Below, one piece after another: positions 1-4,719 of a stretch of DNA of 7,995 bases. The position numbers and the translations under genes were made by a program. The stretch lies in NCBI GenBank assembly GCA_944391275.1, contig CALXSZ010000196.1, positions 1 to 7,995 on the forward strand, given 5' to 3'. The notes under the pieces are model-generated. The model was not told where the DNA came from. It made no database searches and saw nothing but the letters and a program-made list of their open reading frames with translations. Position 1 is the first letter of the stretch, and each line of letters begins with the position of its first letter. The DNA is from an uncultured Syntrophomonadaceae bacterium. Its GTDB lineage: Bacteria; Bacillota; Syntrophomonadia; Syntrophomonadales; Syntrophomonadaceae.

Positions 1-144
1 AAAGATGGATTAAACAACAAACTGGAGGGAAAAGCTAATTTAAGGGTTGAATCAAAAAGGAGTCCTCGAACGAAGAGATCGCTGAGAAGGGATATTTTTC
101 GGGGGCGGTCCCCATTTCGAGGTCTCCAAAAGCGATTGAGCTAG
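1..144 (+). CDS. Possible 3' end of a rightward gene with an arginine-rich tail (partial, uncertain)
   Basis: Reading frame 1 is open from the window edge to a TAG at 142-144, giving 47 residues. The other two forward frames stop early (by about positions 12 and 35). The translation is highly basic and rich in Arg, Ser and Lys, with two RSP motifs and the ending LQKRLS. Basic tails like this occur on RNA-binding or polyphosphate-binding proteins, but no domain can be recognised. The gene would converge on the ppx gene. Against it, the frame runs through a strong inverted repeat at 59-127, which suggests structured non-coding DNA, and an open run of this length can arise by chance. The upstream sequence would settle it. 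Confidence 0.3.
   Translation, partial: KDGLNNKLEGKANLRVESKRSPRTKRSLRRDIFRGRSPFRGLQKRLS
54..127 (-). terminator. Branched inverted-repeat element, possible terminator of the ppx gene
   Basis: Bases 59-70 pair with 116-127 in 11 of 12 positions; the only mismatch is 63/123. Inside it, GGGG at 102-105 pairs with CCCC at 110-113 around a four-base loop, and 71-77 can pair with 95-101, including two G-U pairs in plus-strand RNA. Together these form a compact three-way junction. Read on the minus strand, the outer stem is followed immediately by TTTTTG, as expected of an intrinsic terminator downstream of ppx, although the 45-base interior is large for one. Read on the plus strand, the inner stem is more stable because its wobble pairs count, so a structured RNA in that direction is an alternative. 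Confidence 0.4.
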
Positions 145-178
145 ACGGTTCATCTAGGGGGAAAATGGTCGTTTTTTA
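141..178 (+). terminator. Weak hairpin and T-run, possible rightward terminator
   Basis: CTAGA at 141-145 pairs with TCTAG at 153-157 around a seven-base loop. A competing pairing joins 145-150 to 167-172, half of it G-U, and leads directly into TTTTT at 173-177. This could terminate a gene entering from the left, whose possible stop codon lies at 142-144. The T-run overlaps the end of the convergent ppx gene. Neither hairpin is strong. Confidence 0.25.
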
Positions 179-1090
179 TAGTGGATTTTCATTTAAGATA
201 TGATACAGGAATCCTTCCCGTACGCCGCAAAGACTGGTCGTAATGGACTGACTATTAAAAAATTTTACGACCGTATAAAAAATCATCATTCCGGGCAATA
301 GTGTATGAATACGGTCCGGCGCTAATTTCAAAATGGCATTTTTTAATTTATTCGGATCTTTTTTCAACCAGGTAAGACATTGTTCCAGAAAGGCGCTGTC
401 GTATTGCAAATTATATTTATTTACTTTATTTAACGTATTGTAAAGCTTTAGAATTGTACGGGCGGAACCGCCGACACTACAAATGCGAGAAGTATCCGCC
501 TGCGCAGGATAAGAAAGAACTTGGAGTTGGTTTTGGAACGCCGTTCGAATTTTTTCGAGTTCTTTTAAAGTGGGGATAATATTTTCGATAAAACATGTGT
601 AAGAATTTAAAGATCCCATCGGGAGCGATGTGGCGTAAATCACTTTTTTTTCTTGGAAAAAAACCAATTCGGTACTGCCTCCGCCGACGTCAACCAAGAG
701 ACCGTCTTCCATTGCTGCATGATGGAGCGCGCCATAATAATCAAAGAGCGCCTCTTCTTTTCCGCTTAAAACGCGCACCTCTATTCCACAGGCGTCCCGG
801 ACGGCTTGCAGAACTTCTTCGGTATTCGAGATATTGCGTAAAGGCGCGGTGCCAAATACCCATAATTTCTCCAAATGGATCATCTCTGCCGCTTGTTTGA
901 ATTCTTGTAAGACTTTGATGGCCTCAGCAATTCCAGCCGCTTTCATTTTCCCTTTAGAAGAAATATAACTGGCGAGTCCAGCGGTCACTTTCTGATTTAA
1001 CATTGGAAATAGAATTCCGTTCTGTAAACGATAAATGACAAACCGCATCGTATTCGAACCAATATCAATGACGCCGTACAAATAAATCAT
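176..1090 (-). CDS. ppx: Ppx/GppA-family phosphatase (exopolyphosphatase-like), short form
   Basis: This protein of about 304 residues belongs to the actin-like ASKHA fold. Family members hydrolyse the terminal phosphate of polyphosphate or the 5'-phosphate of pppGpp in the cytoplasm. The family signatures appear in order: DIGSNT at residues 9-14 (phosphate loop 1), GTAPLRN near 80-86, SGKEEA at 109-114 with the acidic catalytic candidates E112/E113, DVGGGSTE at 134-141 (phosphate loop 2), LPMGS near 156-160 and VGGSART at 206-212. Its length matches the short two-domain type without the C-terminal HD-like domains of the roughly 500-residue E. coli Ppx/GppA proteins. The ATG at 1090 abuts an AAGAAGG sequence, so translation may really start at the TTG three codons later (1081), giving 301 residues beginning MYGVIDIGS. 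Polyphosphate versus pppGpp as substrate cannot be decided from sequence. No ppk gene is visible in the window. Confidence 0.88.
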   Translation of the reverse strand: MIYLYGVIDIGSNTMRFVIYRLQNGILFPMLNQKVTAGLASYISSKGKMKAAGIAEAIKVLQEFKQAAEMIHLEKLWVFGTAPLRNISNTEEVLQAVRDACGIEVRVLSGKEEALFDYYGALHHAAMEDGLLVDVGGGSTELVFFQEKKVIYATSLPMGSLNSYTCFIENIIPTLKELEKIRTAFQNQLQVLSYPAQADTSRICSVGGSARTILKLYNTLNKVNKYNLQYDSAFLEQCLTWLKKDPNKLKNAILKLAPDRIHTLLPGMMIFYTVVKFFNSQSITTSLCGVREGFLYHILNENPL

Positions 1091-1097
1091 CCTTCTT
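1091..1097 (-). promoter_or_regulatory. Ribosome binding site that favours a TTG start for ppx
   Basis: AAGAAGG on the minus strand touches the ATG at 1090 with no spacer, which is too close to serve it. It lies nine bases upstream of the in-frame TTG at 1081-1079, a normal spacing. TTG is therefore a credible real start. A weaker GGGA-type sequence further upstream could still serve the ATG. Confidence 0.45.
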
Positions 1098-1134
1098 TCC
1101 CTTGTTTATAACCATGATTGATTTCATCTTTTCT

Positions 1135-1163
1135 ATTGTAGCGGAAAAGCGGCGCTTTGACTA
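1135..1163 (-). promoter_or_regulatory. Candidate ppx promoter with an internal palindrome
   Basis: On the minus strand, TAGTCA (1163-1158, 4 of 6 matches to TTGACA) is followed by a 17-base spacer and TACAAT (1140-1135, 5 of 6 matches). This places transcription start about 35-40 bases before the ppx coding region. A perfect inverted repeat, AAAGCG-n-CGCTTT (1146-1158), sits in the spacer next to the -35 box and is a candidate operator. The CmpB-like gene ends only 54 bases upstream of the -35 box, so read-through from it is also possible. Confidence 0.45.
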
Positions 1164-1217
1164 TTTTTTTTCGTAAATTTAACAAAGTGACTTGTTTGTG
1201 TGAAAGTTTCATAAATA

Positions 1218-1670
1218 TTAAGGAACGTTTGGGGGGTTTTTGGCTTTAACGAGATCTTTGGATGGTAATGGTAAATGAGACAAATAGAATTTTAAATGGG
1301 AACCGACCCAAAAAATGGGAGCAGATAGAAAAAACCAAAGCGTTGAATAAATCAAACTGATTTGTCCTAAAAAATTTAAACGGTAGTTGGAATAATCCCA
1401 AACTTGCCAATTTAGCCAGCAATTCACAATGATTCCGGTAATGAGTTCAACCGAGGTTATCACCAAACTGCCAAGTAAACAACGTAACCATAGCGACGTT
1501 TTACCCGTCAGATTTTCATTTAAAAAAATGAGTAAAATAAAACAGAGACCACCGGCGAAAAACATTGTCCAGTGGGAACGACTGCGCCAGGCGAGTTCTA
1601 ATCCCACATAAGCGCTGCCTCCGATAAAAAATAAAAGAATCCAATTAAAAGTTGTTTCCCATGTCTTCAT
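1218..1670 (-). CDS. Small integral membrane protein of the CmpB-like (putative ABC-transporter type IV) family
   Basis: The 150-residue protein has four likely transmembrane segments, at about residues 9-26, 36-51, 63-84 and 102-125, and a polar, lysine- and proline-containing tail. It shows the pattern I associate with the putative ABC-transporter type IV / CmpB family (PF06541): Y-x-G-x-E at 21-25, SHWTMFFAGGL near 32-42, E75-x3-G79-x3-N83, VWDYS at 90-94, and N99 with GQI at 102-104. Despite the family name, no ATPase or binding protein lies nearby and transport has not been shown for most members, so the function is unknown. The start at 1670 has only a weak CAGG-type binding site, with AGG eight bases upstream. 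It is transcribed in the same direction as ppx, with 127 bases between them, and diverges from the methyltransferase gene. Confidence 0.75.
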   Translation of the reverse strand: MKTWETTFNWILLFFIGGSAYVGLELAWRSRSHWTMFFAGGLCFILLIFLNENLTGKTSLWLRCLLGSLVITSVELITGIIVNCWLNWQVWDYSNYRLNFLGQISLIYSTLWFFLSAPIFWVGSHLKFYLSHLPLPSKDLVKAKNPPNVP

Positions 1671-1756
1671 GAATACTGCCTGTTCTTCCTAAAGAATTTC
1701 ATAGATACAGTTTGCACAGGAAACGGCTTTTTTACGCACGGAACACATGGGAAAAT

Positions 1757-1785
1757 TTGACGTAGAGTGAATTACAAGGTATAAT
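1757..1785 (+). promoter_or_regulatory. Strong sigma-A-type promoter for the methyltransferase-HAD unit
   Basis: TTGACG (1757-1762, 5 of 6 matches) and a perfect TATAAT (1780-1785) are separated by exactly 17 bases. Transcription should start near 1792, giving a leader of about 45 bases before the ATG at 1838. No operator-like palindrome overlaps it. The rest of the 1671-1837 divergent region must also hold the promoter of the leftward CmpB-like gene, but I found no convincing one. Confidence 0.8.
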
Positions 1786-1837
1786 AAAAGTAAAAAATAA
1801 CAATGGAAAATTTTAATAAAAGCAGGAGGGGAAGCCC

Positions 1838-2620
1838 ATGAGCGGCGATTTTGCGGATAAATTTAAAAAAGCGGTACACAATAATTTTAATCTAAGTCGG
1901 GAACATTATGTGGATATGGAGGGAAAATATGACTTTTTCTTGCAGTTGACCGATCTGCTCGTAGAAAAAATTCAGAAACCGGCCGAATGGCGTACGCAGG
2001 CTTTGCACATTCTGGATGTTGGATGCGGGACAGGGATTTCCACCGCCCGTCTGCAACAACTTTTCCCAAATGCGACGGTTGAAGGGTTGGATTTCTCCGA
2101 AGAAATGTTGGAGGAAGCGAAAAAGAATCTTCCGGACGTCAAGTTTGTATGTGGCGATGGGGAAACTTTGAGCGAATATTATGCGGGACAAACTTTTGAT
2201 CTCATTATTTACCCCGCTTCAATTTTCCTGATGCCGCATCAGGCCCAGGCGCTGGATGAGGCGAATCGTTTGTTGGCGCCGGGAGGGGTTGTAGCTGCGA
2301 GCGTTTTGTTAGGCTTGAAGGAAAAAAATTATACGGAGATGGAATCGTTACCGCCTTTTAAGGGGATTATAAAAAATGAGGATTTAGCCACGCTGATGGA
2401 AGAATATTTTACAGGAGTTACGGTGGAAAAAATTCAGATTGAATTAGACCGTGAGAAAGCAACGTCGATCTATAAAATTGAAGCATTGTCTGCCGGAGCG
2501 TTTCCGGGGAAACCTTATGAAGAACGCCAGGAGGCGATGCAGGCGGTCATTGCTGAAGCGGAAGCCAAAAATTTGCAGTTGGTTCAGGAATGGAATTTGT
2601 TGACCGGATATAAGAAATAA
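1838..2620 (+). CDS. Class I SAM-dependent methyltransferase, substrate unknown
   Basis: This is a 260-residue soluble protein with a Rossmann-type methyltransferase fold. Motif I is ILDVGCGTG at residues 58-66 (SAM-binding loop). It is followed by an acidic residue at the end of strand 2 (GLDFSEEM, D85), GDGE near 106-109, DLIIYPAS near 121-128 and LLAPGG at 145-150, which is the usual order for UbiE/BioC-like small-molecule methyltransferases. The N-terminal 55 residues and the region after 165 are helical and charged, and probably form the substrate cap. AGGAGG at 1824-1829 lies eight bases before the ATG, which fixes the start. It is the first gene of a unit with the HAD phosphatase, 36 bases apart. 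No neighbour reveals the substrate, and it should not be named ubiE, bioC or similar on this evidence. Confidence 0.85.
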   Translation: MSGDFADKFKKAVHNNFNLSREHYVDMEGKYDFFLQLTDLLVEKIQKPAEWRTQALHILDVGCGTGISTARLQQLFPNATVEGLDFSEEMLEEAKKNLPDVKFVCGDGETLSEYYAGQTFDLIIYPASIFLMPHQAQALDEANRLLAPGGVVAASVLLGLKEKNYTEMESLPPFKGIIKNEDLATLMEEYFTGVTVEKIQIELDREKATSIYKIEALSAGAFPGKPYEERQEAMQAVIAEAEAKNLQLVQEWNLLTGYKK

Positions 2621-2656
2621 TGGGATTTGAAAGCTTCAGGTGGGGATAGAGAGATC

Positions 2657-3373
2657 ATGAAAGGGATATTAACTGATTTAGATGGTACGTTGCTGAATAT
2701 TGACATGAATGATTTTATTCCCAAGTATTTAAAAAGTATGAACGATTTTGGGATAAAAACGGGGTTTGTACCAAAAGAAAACAACCTGGTGGCTCGGGTT
2801 TTAAAAGGAACGGAAGCCATGATGACCAATCAGGATTTGGAAAAAACCAATGAAAACGTTTTTAAGGAAACGTTTTTTCAGGAACCTTATTTTGCTGAGC
2901 GGAGAGACGAAGCGCTGGATTTCTTTGAGAAATTTTACCAAGAAATATTCCCTGGACTTCAAAATTATTGCCAGACTTTTCCATTTGCTCAGACGTTAAC
3001 CGAAACCATGTTTGAAACTGGTCTTCCGGTTGTTTTGGCTACGTCGCCGGTATTTCCCATTGCTGCCATTGAGGCGCGACTTAAGTGGGCGGGAATCGCC
3101 GATTATCCGTTTAAACTCAAAACTTCCTACGAAATTATGCATACGTGTAAACCCCATCGCAGTTATTTTGCGGAAACGGCGGCTATGGCAGGACTTCGAG
3201 CGGAGGACTGCTTGATGATTGGGAATGATAAACAGGACGATCTACCGGCAGCGCGTATCGGAATGAAAACGTATTTGTTAGAGGAATTTGTATTAGATAA
3301 TGGGAAAGGATCGGAAAACCCTACTTATCATGGAAAAGCTGAAGCATTGATTGATTTTTTAAAGCGTTTTTAA
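2657..3373 (+). CDS. HAD-superfamily hydrolase (phosphoglycolate-phosphatase-like)
   Basis: The protein has 238 residues if translation starts at the ATG at 2657, which is preferred over a TTG at 2627. The ATG lies about ten bases after a GGTGGGGA sequence (2639-2646), and the protein then begins at the normal place, just before motif I. All four HAD motifs are present: DLDGT at 7-11 (nucleophile D7, acid/base D9), LATS at 127-130 (motif II), K165 in CKPHRSYF (motif III), and GNDKQDD at 189-195 (motif IV, D191 with D194/D195 for magnesium). Residues 15-115 form a long helical cap, typical of subclass I small-molecule phosphatases. It is co-transcribed with the methyltransferase, so the two may act on related metabolites, but nothing identifies the substrate. 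Confidence 0.85.
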   Translation: MKGILTDLDGTLLNIDMNDFIPKYLKSMNDFGIKTGFVPKENNLVARVLKGTEAMMTNQDLEKTNENVFKETFFQEPYFAERRDEALDFFEKFYQEIFPGLQNYCQTFPFAQTLTETMFETGLPVVLATSPVFPIAAIEARLKWAGIADYPFKLKTSYEIMHTCKPHRSYFAETAAMAGLRAEDCLMIGNDKQDDLPAARIGMKTYLLEEFVLDNGKGSENPTYHGKAEALIDFLKRF

Positions 3374-3487
3374 GGAAAATGTTGGGAAAACCCGATGTTT
3401 TCTCGTGAACATGACAAAAAGTGCCCTATAGAGAATTGGCGGGTCCCATCTAATGAAGGTCTGCCGAAGCAAAAATAGCGTAGGAGT
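3374..3487 (+). other. Intergenic segment with potential RNA structure before the terminator
   Basis: No gene is seen here. Two hairpins can be drawn on plus-strand RNA. One is a GGG-AAAA-CCC hairpin just after the HAD stop codon, extendable by flanking GAAAA/TTTTC. The other is an eight-pair stem joining 3438-3445 with 3458-3465 around a 12-base loop, three of its pairs being G-U. Together with the terminator that follows, this could be the 3' untranslated region of the HAD transcript or a small RNA of roughly 150 bases. It lacks the T-box GGGTGGNACC core, and I did not recognise a known riboswitch. Confidence 0.35.
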
Positions 3488-3535
3488 GAATGATTCTTTT
3501 TGTGTGCGTAGCAAGCAGAAAGAATCATTTTCTTT
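3488..3535 (+). terminator. Intrinsic terminator after the HAD gene
   Basis: Bases 3489-3499 pair perfectly with 3519-3529 (11 base pairs). The stem continues through 3500-3507 with 3511-3518, with one mismatch, and closes on a three-base loop. It is followed by a T-rich run with C interruptions (TTTTCTTTT). There is no matching T-run on the other side, so it acts rightward. Because it lies upstream of the pheS promoter, it separates the HAD unit from pheST rather than attenuating pheST. Confidence 0.8.
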
Positions 3536-3560
3536 TCTTCAAGATTACCCGGAAAATTCA

Positions 3561-3588
3561 TTGGCAAAGAGAAAAAATGTGGTACAAT
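3561..3588 (+). promoter_or_regulatory. Extended -10 promoter for pheST
   Basis: TTGGCA (3561-3566, 5 of 6 matches) is followed by a 16-base spacer and TACAAT (3583-3588, 5 of 6 matches). TG at 3580-3581 gives an extended -10. Transcription would begin near 3595, leaving a leader of about 90 bases. That leader has no room for a T-box or a phenylalanine-rich leader peptide, and I see neither. Confidence 0.7.
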
Positions 3589-3618
3589 AAGGAATTGAAT
3601 AAAGAAAATACTGTTCGT

Positions 3619-3647
3619 TTTGGCAAAGCGGAACTTTCATTGCCAGA
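3619..3647 (+). other. Hairpin in the pheS leader
   Basis: Bases 3619-3626 pair with 3640-3647 (eight pairs, one G-U) around a 13-base loop. It lies between the predicted transcription start and the pheS ribosome binding site and lacks a following T-run, so it is not a terminator. It may affect message stability or may have no function. Confidence 0.3.
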
Positions 3648-3684
3648 TATAACATAGAGATTGGCGAAAAAGGAGAAATGGAAA

Positions 3685-4707
3685 ATGCTGGATAAGTTGG
3701 AGCGGATTAAGAAACAGGCGGAGGCTGCAATTACCCACATGCAGCAAGTGGAAGAAGTCCAAGACTTGCGCGTTAAACTGTTGGGTCGAAAAGGAGAACT
3801 TACCGCAATTCTTCGTGGGATTAAGGATTTGAGTAATGAAGAAAAAGCGAAAGTTGGAAAACGGAGCAATGAAGTCAAAAAGGATATTGAATCTTTACTA
3901 GATGCCAAGTTGGAGGAGCTGAAAACGCAAGCGCTGGATGCAAAACTTCAGGCGGAGAAAATGGATGTGACGCTTCCGGGAAGATCATTGGTTTATGGGG
4001 CGAAACATCCGCTGACGATTGTGACAGACGACGTCAAGAGAATCTTTTTAGGGATGGGATTTACCGTTACAGAAGGGCCGGAAATTGAATTGGATTATTA
4101 CAACTTTGAGGCGTTAAATTTGCCGAAAAATCATCCCGCCCGCGATATGCAGGATTCCTTTTATATTAACGAGCAAATGCTTCTTAGAACGCAGACCTCC
4201 CCTGTTCAAGTGCGTACGATGGAAAAAATGACGCCGAATCTTCCCGTAAAAATTATTGCGCCCGGAAAAGTTTATCGAAAGGACGACGACGCGACCCATT
4301 CACCCATGTTTCATCAAATTGAAGGGTTAATGTTGGATGAAAAGATCAGTTTTGCCGATCTGAAAGGGATTTTAATGTTATTCGTACAGAAAATTTTTGG
4401 CGAAGATGTAAAAACGCGTTATCGTCCGTCCTATTTTCCTTTTACCGAACCCAGTGTAGAAATGGACATTTCTTGTGTGCATTGCAAAGGCGCAGGATGC
4501 CGAGTATGCAAAGGAACCGGATGGCTGGAAATTTTAGGGGCCGGCATGGTCAACCCGAAAGTTCTGGTTTATGGGGGATACGATCCTGAAAAAGTGACCG
4601 GATTTGCTTTCGGGATGGGTGTGGAACGTGTAGCGATGCTTCGTTATGGCATTAATGATCTGCGTTTATTCTATGACAATGACAAACGCTTCCTGCAACA
4701 ATTTTAG
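3685..4707 (+). CDS. pheS: Phenylalanine--tRNA ligase alpha subunit
   Basis: This is the catalytic subunit of the alpha2-beta2 class II synthetase that joins phenylalanine to tRNA-Phe in the cytoplasm. The first roughly 95 residues are charged and helical, the tRNA-binding coiled coil. The catalytic domain follows: the motif 1 region around GPEIELDYYNFEALN (131-145), motif 2 GKVYRKDDDATHSPMFHQ (194-211), the phenylalanine-pocket segment FTEPSVEMD (253-261) and motif 3 GFAFGMGVER (306-315). Cysteines 264, 267, 272 and 275 form a C-x2-C-x4-C-x2-C insert, probably a zinc site. The ATG at 3685 is chosen because AGGAG (3671-3675) lies nine bases upstream and gives 340 residues, the usual length. 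An in-frame TTG at 3661 would add eight residues that include the binding site itself. pheT follows after 12 bases. Confidence 0.97.
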   Translation: MLDKLERIKKQAEAAITHMQQVEEVQDLRVKLLGRKGELTAILRGIKDLSNEEKAKVGKRSNEVKKDIESLLDAKLEELKTQALDAKLQAEKMDVTLPGRSLVYGAKHPLTIVTDDVKRIFLGMGFTVTEGPEIELDYYNFEALNLPKNHPARDMQDSFYINEQMLLRTQTSPVQVRTMEKMTPNLPVKIIAPGKVYRKDDDATHSPMFHQIEGLMLDEKISFADLKGILMLFVQKIFGEDVKTRYRPSYFPFTEPSVEMDISCVHCKGAGCRVCKGTGWLEILGAGMVNPKVLVYGGYDPEKVTGFAFGMGVERVAMLRYGINDLRLFYDNDKRFLQQF

Positions 4708-4719
4708 GAGGGATAAAGA

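Noticed and set aside
101..113. GGGCGGTCCC resembling the T-box antiterminator core GGGTGGNACC.
   Set aside because: The tRNA-contacting UGGN would be changed to CGGN, no specifier stem or downstream synthetase gene is present, and the bases are explained by a GGGG/CCCC hairpin.
59..127. A tRNA gene in either orientation, suggested by the 69-base length and the closing stem.
   Set aside because: No T-arm, D-arm or anticodon-arm spacing fits; the closing stem is 12 pairs rather than 7.
52..153. Minus-strand 33-codon frame starting at the CAT at 151-153.
   Set aside because: It has no ribosome binding site, a proline- and arginine-rich low-information translation, and runs through the inverted repeat.
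3490..3657. A 55-codon open frame (ATG at 3490, TAG at 3655) preceded by AGGAG.
   Set aside because: The binding site is only three bases from the ATG, the frame runs through the terminator hairpin and the pheS promoter, and the translation resembles no protein.
3374..3684. Attenuation (T-box or phenylalanine leader peptide) controlling pheST.
   Set aside because: No T-box core and no Phe-rich leader frame were found, and a good promoter lies downstream of the terminator hairpin.
3558..3908. Minus-strand 116-codon open frame across the pheS start.
   Set aside because: It is antisense to pheS, serine-rich, and lacks a binding site or recognisable domain.
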